NCBI GenBank assembly: GCA_903970575.1
Contig: CAJCJC010000136.1
Span: 1-13,638, forward strand
Origin: Alphaproteobacteria bacterium
Lineage (GTDB): Bacteria; Pseudomonadota; Alphaproteobacteria; BOG-932; Roseiterribacteraceae
Reading direction: 5' to 3'
DNA length: 13,638 nucleotides
Shown here: positions 1 through 7,534 of the stretch, one piece after another
How positions within the stretch are numbered: position 1 is the first letter of the stretch
How the letters are laid out: every line of letters starts with the position of its first letter
Notes under the pieces: model-generated
Told to the model about the DNA's origin: nothing
The model's input: the letters and a program-made list of their open reading frames with translations, nothing else
Database searches by the model: none
Made by a program: the position numbers and the translations under genes

Positions 1-257
1 CCGCCGCGGCTTCTCATCTTCCCCCCGGCCCTTACGATTTTTTCGCGCATATCGCCGGCGTCGAGCAAAACGCTCTCAAAACAGCGCTGGCGGAATGCGG
101 CGGGAACCAGAAGCGGACCGCCGCCCATCTGGGCATGGCGTATCATCAGCTGCGCAACCTTCTGCGTAAGCACGGCATGCTGGGCACCGTCACCATCGGC
201 GCCGTCAATTCGCCGCAAAGCATCGAGATGATCGAGGACGATGGAACCGCCGCTTAG
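1..257 (+). CDS. pspF: PspF-like sigma-54 activator, C-terminal fragment (Fis-type HTH)
   Basis: This is the 5'-truncated end of a coding region read from base 3 and ending with TAG at 255-257, leaving 84 codons in the window. It carries a Fis-type helix-turn-helix: a helix around ALAECGGNQKRTAAHLG followed by MAYHQLRNLLRKHGM. The NQKRTAAxLG and YHQLRxLLKKH elements are the signature of PspF, the activator of the phage-shock (envelope stress) genes, which consists of an AAA+ sigma-54 domain followed by this HTH. The AAA+ domain would lie to the left, outside the window. An acidic tail of about 25 residues follows the HTH. The next gene starts inside this one, 17 nt before its end, so the two are probably co-translated. 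The Fis-type HTH is clear; assignment to PspF rather than another enhancer-binding protein rests only on the tail. Confidence 0.72.
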   Translation, partial: AAASHLPPGPYDFFAHIAGVEQNALKTALAECGGNQKRTAAHLGMAYHQLRNLLRKHGMLGTVTIGAVNSPQSIEMIEDDGTAA

Positions 258-2235
258 ACAGACCGGGCTTCACATAACGCCGAACGGCGCGCCGCCGCGC
301 CCGCCGCCGAAAGGCGCGCGGCCGCGCGTCCTCCGTTTCATGGTCAAATGGATGTTCGTCGCCATGATCTGGGCGGTCGCGGCGTTCGGCGTGCTGCTGG
401 CGATCTATGCGTCCGACCTGCCGGACGTGCATCAGGTGGCGGGGCTGAAGAAGCGGCCCGGCCTGACTTTGCTGGCGGCGGACGGATCGATGATCGCGCG
501 CTCCGGCGACCTTTACGGCGAGACGCTGAGCGTGGCGCAATTGCCGCCAGATTTGGTCCATGCCGTTGTCGCGATCGAGGATCGACGATTCTATTATCAT
601 TTCGGGGTCGACCCGATTGGCCTGCTCCGGGCCTTCATCACCGACGAGCGCAACGGGCGGTGGACAAAGGGCGGTTCGACGCTGACCCAGCAACTTGCCA
701 AGAACATGTTTCTGACGCCGGAGCGCACGTTCAAGCGCAAGTTGCAGGAAGCGCTGCTCGCGATCCAACTGGAGCGGTATTACACCAAGGACCAGATTCT
801 GACCGGCTATCTGAACCGCGTCTATCTGGGCGCCGGCGCCTTCGGGGTGGACGCGGCGGCGGAGACCTATTTCGGCAAGCACGCGACCGAGCTGAACCTT
901 GTCGAATCGGCGATGATCGCCGGATTGTTGAAGTCGCCGACCCGGTATTCGCCGACGAGCGACATGGACGCGGCGGTGGCGCGCACGCAGCTTGTGCTCG
1001 AAGCCATGCATCGCGAGGGCTACATCACCGACAGCCAGATGGTGGAGGCGCTGTCGGCCGGGGCGCCGGAATTGCATCACCCATCGATCACGCCCGGCAT
1101 GCATTACGTCGCGGATTGGGTGACCCAGCAGATTCAGAGCTTTATCGGCCCGATCGACCGCGATTTGACGGTATGGACGACGATCGATCCCAGATTACAG
1201 ACAGCGGCCGAGGCGAAGATCGCGGAGACGCTGGACGGCCCGGCGACCAAGCTTAAGGTCAGCCAGGGGGCGCTTGTCGCGATGACGCCGGATGGCGCGG
1301 TGAAGGCGATGGTCGGCGGCCGCAGTTACGAGGAGAGCCAGTTCAATCGCGCGACGCAGGCCGAGCGCCAGCCGGGTTCGGCGTTCAAGCCGTTCGTTTA
1401 TCTGGCGGCGCTGGAAAACGGCCTGCGGCCCGACAGTCTGGTCGATGACAGCCCGATCCATATCGGCGGCTGGTCGCCTGAGAATTTCGAGCCCGGATTC
1501 AAAGGCATGATCCCGGCGCGCCAGGCTTTGGCGGAGTCGATCAACACCGCGGCGGTGAGGGTGCTGGATTTCGCCGGTATCGATCACACGCGGGCCCTCG
1601 CCCGTAAGCTGGGTATCGCGGAGCCAATCCCGCACGATCTATCGATCGCGCTCGGCACCTGCGACGTGACCCTGCTGGAATTGACAGGGGCCTATGCCGC
1701 TTTCGCCAATGGCGGCGCGGCGGTGTTGCCCCATACCGTCGAGAAGGTGACCGACGGTTCGGGAGCGGTCGTCTACCAGCGTCATGGCGGCGGCCCTGGC
1801 GAGGCGGCGCTGCCGTGGAAGGTGGCGGAGCTGGACAGCATGATGATGGACGTCGTCGCCTACGGCACCGGCAAGGCGGCGCGGCTCGACCGCCCCGCGG
1901 CCGGGAAGACCGGCACCAGCCAGGATTTCCGCAACGCCTGGTTCATCGGCTTCACGGCCGATCTGGTGACCGGCGTATGGTTTGGCAACGACGACAACAG
2001 CCCGATGAAAAAGGTGACCGGCGGCATGTTGCCCGCCCATACCTGGCACGAATTCATGGTCGCGGCGGAGGCGGACAAGCCAATCCGCGATCTGCCCGCC
2101 TTGGCCCATCTACCGATAGCCGCGCTCGAATCTTCAGGGGGCTCTCCCTCAGCCGCGGCCCAGCCGACGGCTGGCGCGCCCGAACAAGATGGCGGCGTCA
2201 TAGGGCGTATGCTCAAGGGATTGCTGGGGGAATAG
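241..2235 (+). CDS. Class A (PBP1A-type) penicillin-binding protein, bifunctional transglycosylase/transpeptidase
   Basis: Polymerises lipid II into glycan strands and cross-links the stem peptides, acting from the inner membrane into the periplasm. The 664-residue product has a proline/arginine-rich cytoplasmic tail (1-33), one membrane anchor (about 34-57), a GT51 glycosyltransferase domain (about 75-250) and a transpeptidase domain (about 310-610). Visible GT51 motifs are EDRRFYYHFGVD, with the catalytic Glu at 113, and GGSTLTQQLAKNMFL. The transpeptidase has all three motifs: S380-x-x-K383, S433-x-N435 and K556-T-G. The tail is Ser/Ala/Pro-rich, and the length is modest for the class. The start at 241 has GAGG at 234-237 just upstream, within the preceding regulator gene. 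An in-frame ATG at 340 would begin almost at the membrane anchor and is a less likely alternative. The overlap with the PspF-like gene suggests joint expression. Confidence 0.93.
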   Translation: MEPPLRQTGLHITPNGAPPRPPPKGARPRVLRFMVKWMFVAMIWAVAAFGVLLAIYASDLPDVHQVAGLKKRPGLTLLAADGSMIARSGDLYGETLSVAQLPPDLVHAVVAIEDRRFYYHFGVDPIGLLRAFITDERNGRWTKGGSTLTQQLAKNMFLTPERTFKRKLQEALLAIQLERYYTKDQILTGYLNRVYLGAGAFGVDAAAETYFGKHATELNLVESAMIAGLLKSPTRYSPTSDMDAAVARTQLVLEAMHREGYITDSQMVEALSAGAPELHHPSITPGMHYVADWVTQQIQSFIGPIDRDLTVWTTIDPRLQTAAEAKIAETLDGPATKLKVSQGALVAMTPDGAVKAMVGGRSYEESQFNRATQAERQPGSAFKPFVYLAALENGLRPDSLVDDSPIHIGGWSPENFEPGFKGMIPARQALAESINTAAVRVLDFAGIDHTRALARKLGIAEPIPHDLSIALGTCDVTLLELTGAYAAFANGGAAVLPHTVEKVTDGSGAVVYQRHGGGPGEAALPWKVAELDSMMMDVVAYGTGKAARLDRPAAGKTGTSQDFRNAWFIGFTADLVTGVWFGNDDNSPMKKVTGGMLPAHTWHEFMVAAEADKPIRDLPALAHLPIAALESSGGSPSAAAQPTAGAPEQDGGVIGRMLKGLLGE

Positions 2236-2256
2236 AATCGGCATCGACTATCGAAA

Positions 2257-2299
2257 GCGCGCCGGGTCTGATAAGAGGCCTGGAAAATATTCGGCGCGC
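2257..2299. repeat. 8-bp perfect inverted repeat in the PBP to FkbH gap
   Basis: GCGCGCCG at 2257-2264 is mirrored by CGGCGCGC at 2292-2299 across a 27-nt loop, in the 90-nt gap between the penicillin-binding protein and the FkbH-type gene. No T-tract follows the right arm, so it does not look like a standard intrinsic terminator. It could be a weak hairpin at the operon boundary or chance pairing of GC-rich sequence. No convincing promoter was found in this gap. Confidence 0.3.
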
Positions 2300-2325
2300 C
2301 CGAAGGATGGGACCTTGAGATATCG

Positions 2326-4275
2326 ATGGAACAATCCGGTTCTCTAGAGCTTCACTGGCTTCCGCCGCATCCCGCGCTTAGGGCGGCGATACGCTCCGCT
2401 CAGGCCGCGCTCCAAACCGATCCCGCTCAGGCATTCAAGGATTTGCGCCTGATCGCGACGCATCGCCTGGACTATCTCGCGACGCTTCAGGTCGACCGCT
2501 TGGCTGAAGCTGCGTTCAAGGCCGCGCCGGACATATGGCCGGAAATACGCCTGGCGCTGCTGGGGTCGTCCAGCGCGGAGCATCTTGTCTCCCCCATCCG
2601 TGTCGCGGGCGCGCGGCGGGGCCTCCGCATTACGCCCTTTGTCGGCGGCTTCGGTCAGTTCCGGCAAGAGCTGATGGCGCCGGGCGCCCCGCTTGAGCGG
2701 TTCGAACCGCAGGTGATTTCGCTGAATCTGAGACCGGCCGACATTATCGATACCCTGCCTTTGGCCGCGACGCGCGCGGACATCGACGCGGCGGTGAAGG
2801 CGGCCATTCTGGGCTTGGTCGAGCTTTGGCGCTTGGCGCGCAAAAATCACGGCGCCACGGTCATTCAGCAAAGCTTCCTCGCCACGGAATATCCGATCTT
2901 CGGCAATCTTGACGGGGCCGTTCCCGGGTCGCCCAGCGCAATCGTCGATCGGTTGAACCGCGACCTCCGCGAGGCGGCGGCGGCGGAGGGCGTGATCCTG
3001 CTCGACATCGCGGCGTGGGCGGCCGCCCAGGGGCGCGATTTTTGGTTCGATCCCGTGCGCTGGCATCACGCCAAGCAACTGATCGCGCCGTCCGCGTCCG
3101 TCTTCTATGGCGACTTGGTCGGCCGTCTCCTGGGCGCGATGCGGGGAATTTCCGGCAAATGCCTCGTCCTCGATCTCGACAATACGCTGTGGGGCGGCGT
3201 GATCGGCGATGACGGAATGGACGGAATCGTGCTGGGCCAGGGCAGCGGCGCCGGCGAGGCTTTCCTGGCCCTACAGCATTACGCGAAGGCATTGTCGCAG
3301 CGCGGCGTGATCCTGGCCGTTTGCTCGAAGAATACCCATGCGGTCGCCGAGGCGGTGTTCCTGGAGCACCCCGACATGATTTTGAAGCGCGAGGACATCG
3401 CCGCGTTCGTCGCGAACTGGAACGATAAGCCGTCCAATTTGCGAGAGATCGCAAGGCAACTGAATATCGGCGTCGATAGTCTTGTGTTCTTCGACGACAA
3501 CCCGGCCGAACGGGACATCGTCCGCCAGACCCTGCCGGAGGTGATGGTGCCCGAGGCGCCGGAGGATCCGGCCCATTATGTCGCCTGCCTGGCGGATGGC
3601 GGTTATTTCGAGGCCATCGTCTTCACCGAGGAAGACCGCGCCCGCGCCGAGCAATATCGTGGCGCCGCCGCGCGCGCCCAATCGATGGAGAGCGGCGCCG
3701 ATATCGGCCAGTTCCTCGCATCGCTGGACATGCGCATGATCGCGGCCCCGTTCACCACCGTCGATTTGCCCCGGATTACCCAACTGACCAATAAATCCAA
3801 CCAGTTCAACCTGACGACCCGCCGATATACGCAAGAGCGGATGGCGGACTTCGCGGCCATGACCTCGGCGGTGACCCTCTCGGTGCGTCTGATCGACAGA
3901 TTCGGCGATAACGGCCTGATCGGCGTGGTGATCGCGCTGCCCGACGCGGTCGATCCCGCCAAGCTGCGAATCGACACATGGCTGATGAGCTGCCGCGTGC
4001 TCGGTCGCCAGGTCGAGGAGGAAATCGTCAACCAGCTCTGCCGGATCGCGGCGGCGCGGGGCTTCACGGCGCTAGTCGGGGAATATATCCCCACGCCCAA
4101 GAACGGGCTGGTGCGAGACCTGTACCAGCGCCTTGGTTTCACTCATATTGCCGGCGATTCAGCCGGCGGCGCGCTGTGGTCGCTTTCGCTCGGCGATTTC
4201 AAGCCGATGCCGACCGCCATCGCCGTCGAGTTGCGCCATTATCTCGAAGTCCCAAATCCCGAAGCAGCGGAGTAA
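2326..4275 (+). CDS. FkbH-family HAD-IIIC protein (putative glyceryl-ACP loading enzyme)
   Basis: A complete 649-residue FkbH-type protein. The N-terminal part (about 75-270) is the SGNH-like region common in long FkbH proteins, with LLGSSSAEHL and GGFGQFRQE. The HAD core follows: D283-L-D285-N-T-L-W-G-G, S334 in VCSKN, K368 in NDKPSN, and D390-D391-N in FFDDNPAERD, so all four HAD motifs are intact. The C-terminal third has the family signature SCRVLGR (Cys556) and GEYIPTPKN, a GNAT-like region. Characterised relatives such as OzmB use 1,3-bisphosphoglycerate, remove the phosphate and place glyceryl on a carrier protein for polyketide assembly. A carrier protein starts 9 nt downstream, which fits that chemistry, but no polyketide enzyme is present. 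The substrate is inferred from the family. The start at 2326 gives the usual ELHWLPPHPAL opening, although its ribosome site is weak. Confidence 0.92.
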   Translation: MEQSGSLELHWLPPHPALRAAIRSAQAALQTDPAQAFKDLRLIATHRLDYLATLQVDRLAEAAFKAAPDIWPEIRLALLGSSSAEHLVSPIRVAGARRGLRITPFVGGFGQFRQELMAPGAPLERFEPQVISLNLRPADIIDTLPLAATRADIDAAVKAAILGLVELWRLARKNHGATVIQQSFLATEYPIFGNLDGAVPGSPSAIVDRLNRDLREAAAAEGVILLDIAAWAAAQGRDFWFDPVRWHHAKQLIAPSASVFYGDLVGRLLGAMRGISGKCLVLDLDNTLWGGVIGDDGMDGIVLGQGSGAGEAFLALQHYAKALSQRGVILAVCSKNTHAVAEAVFLEHPDMILKREDIAAFVANWNDKPSNLREIARQLNIGVDSLVFFDDNPAERDIVRQTLPEVMVPEAPEDPAHYVACLADGGYFEAIVFTEEDRARAEQYRGAAARAQSMESGADIGQFLASLDMRMIAAPFTTVDLPRITQLTNKSNQFNLTTRRYTQERMADFAAMTSAVTLSVRLIDRFGDNGLIGVVIALPDAVDPAKLRIDTWLMSCRVLGRQVEEEIVNQLCRIAAARGFTALVGEYIPTPKNGLVRDLYQRLGFTHIAGDSAGGALWSLSLGDFKPMPTAIAVELRHYLEVPNPEAAE

Positions 4276-4284
4276 ACCGAACCC

Positions 4285-4542
4285 ATGTCCACCCCAACCG
4301 ACGCCGCGCTGCTGAGCGAGATCACCGATATCATGCGCGATCTGTTCGACGACGATGCGCTTGCGATCACGCCCGCCTTCTCCCGCAAGGACAACGAGCT
4401 GTGGGATTCGATGAACCATCTGAATCTTGTTTTCGCGCTGGAGAGCAAATACAAGATCAAGTTCAGCATCGTGGATATCGAGGAAATGCAATCGGTCGGC
4501 GACATCATGAAGCTGGTCGAGAAGAAAACCGGCAAGGCCTGA
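4285..4542 (+). CDS. Stand-alone acyl carrier protein
   Basis: An 85-residue acidic helical protein with the carrier signature WDSMNHLNLVFALE. Ser42 in the D-S-M motif is the expected attachment site for 4'-phosphopantetheine; most carriers have DSL, so Met here is a mild variation. The second half (KIKFSIVDIEEMQSVGDIMKLVEKK) matches helices II-III and the recognition helix of small ACPs that partner FkbH proteins. The gene lies 9 nt after the FkbH stop, with GGAG at 4269-4272 overlapping the end of that gene, and 25 nt before the MBOAT gene. It most likely carries the acyl unit made by the FkbH protein to the MBOAT. It is not the housekeeping fatty-acid AcpP, since its sequence and surroundings differ. 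A phosphopantetheinyl transferase must act in trans, because none is encoded here. Confidence 0.9.
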   Translation: MSTPTDAALLSEITDIMRDLFDDDALAITPAFSRKDNELWDSMNHLNLVFALESKYKIKFSIVDIEEMQSVGDIMKLVEKKTGKA

Positions 4543-4555
4543 CGGATCGGTTTCC

Positions 4556-4563
4556 GGAGAGGG
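4556..4563 (+). promoter_or_regulatory. Strong Shine-Dalgarno site for the GTG start of the MBOAT gene
   Basis: GGAGAGGG lies just before the GTG at 4568, with GGAG 8 nt from the start codon. It is the clearest ribosome site in the operon and supports the GTG start, which gives the family's usual opening MLFNSYQFIFAFLP. Confidence 0.65.
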
Positions 4564-4567
4564 CCAA

Positions 4568-6208
4568 GTGCTTTTCAATTCCTATCAGTTCATTTTCGCG
4601 TTTCTGCCGATCGTTCTGCTGATCTGCTTTCTGTTGGCGCGATTCCTCGGCCCGGGAATGGCGCAGCTCTGGCTGATCGGGGCGTCGCTCTATTTCTACG
4701 CCAGCTGGAACGCCTTCTATCTGCCGCTGCTGCTCGGCTCGATCCTGTTCAATTACGCGATTGCGATCCTGATGGTGCGGCAGGCGGACGACAGGCGCCG
4801 GAAATATCTTCTGCTCACGGCGGTCGCGGTCGATCTCGCGCTGCTTGGCTATTACAAATACACGAATTTCTTCCTGGGATCGGTGAACGACCTGGTCGGA
4901 ACCAAGTTCGTGCTCGCGACCATTATCCTGCCGCTCGGCATATCCTTCTATACGTTTCAGCAACTGACCTTGCTGATCGACGTGTCGGCCGGCCGGATCA
5001 CGAATTTCCGGTTTCGCGACTTTCTGCTGTTCGTGATCTTCTTCCCCCATCTGATCGCGGGGCCGATCGTGCATCATCGCGAAATGATGCCGCAATTCGA
5101 GCAGGCGAAGTACCGGTTCGACTGGACCAATATGGCGGTCGGGATCACGCTGTTCGCGGTCGGCCTGTTCAAGAAGACGATCCTCGCCGATGGTATCGCT
5201 CGGCATATCGCCCCGCTTTACAGCGACGCCGCCGCCGGCCATCCGGCCTCGCTGCTCTATGCCTGGGGGGCGGCGCTCGGATTCACGCTGCAAATCTATT
5301 TCGACTTTTCGGGCTATTCCGAAATGGCGCTGGGCCTCGCGCGCATGGTCGGCATCAAGCTGCCGATGAACTTCTATTCGCCTCTGAAATCCGTCGGCAT
5401 TATCGAGTTCTGGTCCCGCTGGCATATGACGCTAACGCGGTTCCTAACCGCCTATCTGTTCAACCCGCAAGCGATCGCGCTGCAACGCTGGTGGATGGGG
5501 CGCGGGCAAAAGGGCATCAGGGGCGTGAAGACGAAAACGCGATCCTTCCTGATCCTGATCGCCCTGCCGACCTTGACCACGATGTTCCTGGCCGGGCTGT
5601 GGCACGGGGCCGGATTCCAGTTTCTGATCTTCGGGACGCTGCATGGGTTTTACCTCGCCATCAATCAGGGATGGCGGCTCTATCGCACCAAGCTCTTCGC
5701 CGACACGCCGAATTATCATCGCGTCATGCGGCCGCTGGGGCTGGTTCTCACCCTCGTGGGCGTGATGGTGGCCAACGCCTTTTTCCGGGCGAGCACCGTG
5801 TCTTCAGGCGGCAACCTCGTGCTCGGCATGGCCGGGTTGCATGGGGTGGCTCTGCCAGAGGCATTCCTGAGCCGGCTGGGCAGCGGCGGCGCTTTTCTGA
5901 GCCATCTCGGCGTCAGATTCGTTCCCGGAAGCGTGACAGATCTTTTGGAGCTTTCCGCCTGGTGCGTGGTGCTGCTGTTTATCGCGCTGGGCCTGCCGAA
6001 TATCCTTCAGATCATGCGCGCATATGAACCGGCGCTGCCGTCCACGGCGCCGGCCGATGTGGAGGAAACCTTCAGCCTATCCGGGCGCCTGCTGCGGCGG
6101 TTCAGTTGGCGGCCCAGCTTCGGCTGGGCGCTGGCCACGGCGGCCGCTTCCGCCTTCGGCATTCTGGCGCTGAACCAGGTGACGGAATTTCTCTATTGGC
6201 AGTTCTAA
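4568..6208 (+). CDS. MBOAT-family membrane O-acyltransferase (AlgI/DltB/PatA type)
   Basis: A 546-residue multi-pass inner-membrane protein starting on GTG with the opening MLFNSYQFIFAFLP, typical of AlgI/PatA-like MBOATs. Diagnostic elements are the IIFFPHLIAGPIVHH-type segment around residues 155-172, FWSRWHMTLTRFL with His286, and LAGLWHGAGFQF with His346. His346 is the conserved presumed catalytic histidine. Relatives move acyl groups across the membrane to alginate, peptidoglycan or teichoic acid; DltB takes its acyl group from a carrier protein, DltC. Since a carrier protein and its probable loading enzyme lie directly upstream, this protein probably uses acyl-ACP as donor. The C-terminal region (about 470-546) is a looser, less conserved extension with one or two further membrane spans. 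The acceptor is unknown. The family call is secure; the acyl group is inferred from neighbours. Confidence 0.92.
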   Translation: MLFNSYQFIFAFLPIVLLICFLLARFLGPGMAQLWLIGASLYFYASWNAFYLPLLLGSILFNYAIAILMVRQADDRRRKYLLLTAVAVDLALLGYYKYTNFFLGSVNDLVGTKFVLATIILPLGISFYTFQQLTLLIDVSAGRITNFRFRDFLLFVIFFPHLIAGPIVHHREMMPQFEQAKYRFDWTNMAVGITLFAVGLFKKTILADGIARHIAPLYSDAAAGHPASLLYAWGAALGFTLQIYFDFSGYSEMALGLARMVGIKLPMNFYSPLKSVGIIEFWSRWHMTLTRFLTAYLFNPQAIALQRWWMGRGQKGIRGVKTKTRSFLILIALPTLTTMFLAGLWHGAGFQFLIFGTLHGFYLAINQGWRLYRTKLFADTPNYHRVMRPLGLVLTLVGVMVANAFFRASTVSSGGNLVLGMAGLHGVALPEAFLSRLGSGGAFLSHLGVRFVPGSVTDLLELSAWCVVLLFIALGLPNILQIMRAYEPALPSTAPADVEETFSLSGRLLRRFSWRPSFGWALATAAASAFGILALNQVTEFLYWQF

Positions 6209-6223
6209 GGCGCCCCTAACCCT

Positions 6224-7534
6224 ATGCAACGCTTTATCCTGACCTGGCTGCTCGGACTGATCGTTATCCTCGGATTCGTCGTGGGGGTTAACATTATCAT
6301 CGATCCCTACGGCATCGTGGGATCGCCGCGCATCGATGGTCTCAACCGATATAAGGTCGCGGCGGTGGACTGGCCCCGGGTCACCAAGCCCTATCTGATT
6401 ACCCGAACGGACCCCGCGACTCTGGTGATGGGCAGTTCGCCCGCCGATGTGGGGCTCGATCCCTCAAGCGCCGCCTGGTCGGCGGATCGTCGCCCCGTCT
6501 TCAACATGGCGATCGACGGCAGTTCGCCGCGCGCCCAGTTGAGCTTCGAACAGCATGGGCTTGCGGCCGCGCACCCGAAGCTGGTGGTTATCTGCCTGAC
6601 TCTCGAGGATAGCCTTAGATTCGAGGATCCCGCTTTGGACGATAAAACGCCGAAGAAGGAGGAGTTCGACGACCGCATGAAGGCCACGCGGAGCGGCGCG
6701 CCCAATCCGGATTACGCCCATGGGCGGTTCGAGGACTATCTGTTCGCCGTCGCCTCGACCAGGGCGTTCATGGACAGCCTGCGGACCATCGCGGCCCAAA
6801 GCGACCCGTCGATTACCTATCAATCGCCGCAAGGCTATCTTCACGCCGCGAAATTCAATGTCTGGGCAAAAACCGAGGGCTTCCATTCCCTGGTGACCGA
6901 CAAGGATGAGCGCTATGTCGGGATTTATCTGCGCTGGGATAAGGTTTCGTATTTCGATATCGAACCGCTGCTCAGCATGATCGACGCGGCGCGCGATCAT
7001 GGCGCGCAAGTCGTGGTCGCGATTTTGCCCAATTATGCGGATCAGATGGAAATCCGGAGGCAGGCCGGCGTAACCGACCGGTTCGACGCCTGGAAGACGC
7101 GGGTCACGGAGCTGGTGGCCGAAGCCAACCAAGCGGATGATAAGGACAAGGTGACCCTATGGGATTTCAACGGCTTTAACCGCTACACCACCGAAACCTT
7201 GCCGCCGGAGGGCAACCATGTCGACGAGCTTCAATGGTTCTGGGAGCCGGTGCATTTCCGGCCGGAACTGGGGTCGATCCTGATCGAGCGTATGATGGGC
7301 AAGGGCCCGGACGATATCGGGGTGGTGCTGACGCCGGAAAACCTCGCGGCGGACATCGCGGCGTTTCACGAAGCACAGGACAAATGGGTCGCGGCGCATC
7401 CGGCGGATGTGGCGCGCATCGCGCGCATGATCGCCGATTCGCGCTGTTCGACGGACCCTTCGACCTGCGGCAAGGATATCGCGACCGCTACCATCTCCAC
7501 CTCCGCCGCCGAGACAGTTGGAACCCCGCGATAG
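6224..7534 (+). CDS. Membrane-anchored SGNH-like protein, partner of the MBOAT
   Basis: A 436-residue protein with one N-terminal membrane segment (about 4-26) followed by IIDPYGIVG and a large domain that should face the periplasm. It shows traces of an SGNH hydrolase/acyltransferase fold: VMGSSPADVG (Gly70-Ser71-Ser72) as block I, FNMAIDGSS (Asn94, Gly99) as a middle block, and WEPVHF (Glu341, His344) as the C-terminal block, where Glu stands in the place of the usual Asp. Proteins of this kind commonly accompany MBOATs (AlgX/AlgJ, DltD, PatB) and complete transfer to the polymer. The last 50 residues form a hydrophilic tail with two cysteines (SRCSTDPSTC), which could form a disulfide. It starts 15 nt after the MBOAT stop with a poor ribosome site. 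The catalytic role is inferred from the motifs and the operon. Confidence 0.75.
   Translation: MQRFILTWLLGLIVILGFVVGVNIIIDPYGIVGSPRIDGLNRYKVAAVDWPRVTKPYLITRTDPATLVMGSSPADVGLDPSSAAWSADRRPVFNMAIDGSSPRAQLSFEQHGLAAAHPKLVVICLTLEDSLRFEDPALDDKTPKKEEFDDRMKATRSGAPNPDYAHGRFEDYLFAVASTRAFMDSLRTIAAQSDPSITYQSPQGYLHAAKFNVWAKTEGFHSLVTDKDERYVGIYLRWDKVSYFDIEPLLSMIDAARDHGAQVVVAILPNYADQMEIRRQAGVTDRFDAWKTRVTELVAEANQADDKDKVTLWDFNGFNRYTTETLPPEGNHVDELQWFWEPVHFRPELGSILIERMMGKGPDDIGVVLTPENLAADIAAFHEAQDKWVAAHPADVARIARMIADSRCSTDPSTCGKDIATATISTSAAETVGTPR

Noticed and set aside
205..1104. Minus-strand open frame antisense to the penicillin-binding protein
   Set aside because: Arg/His/Gln-rich low-complexity translation with no motif, and the opposite strand carries catalytic motifs of a class A PBP throughout.
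2326..4542. Polyketide extender-unit (methoxymalonyl-ACP) cluster as an explanation for FkbH plus ACP
   Set aside because: No ketosynthase, acyl-CoA-dehydrogenase-like, 3-hydroxyacyl-dehydrogenase-like or O-methyltransferase genes are present; the neighbours are an MBOAT and an SGNH-like protein.
4505..5425. Long minus-strand open frame of about 300 codons antisense to the ACP and MBOAT genes
   Set aside because: Its product is Arg/Gln/Asp/Glu-rich with no recognisable domain, as expected when GC-rich membrane-protein codons are read backwards; the + strand frames are clear family members.
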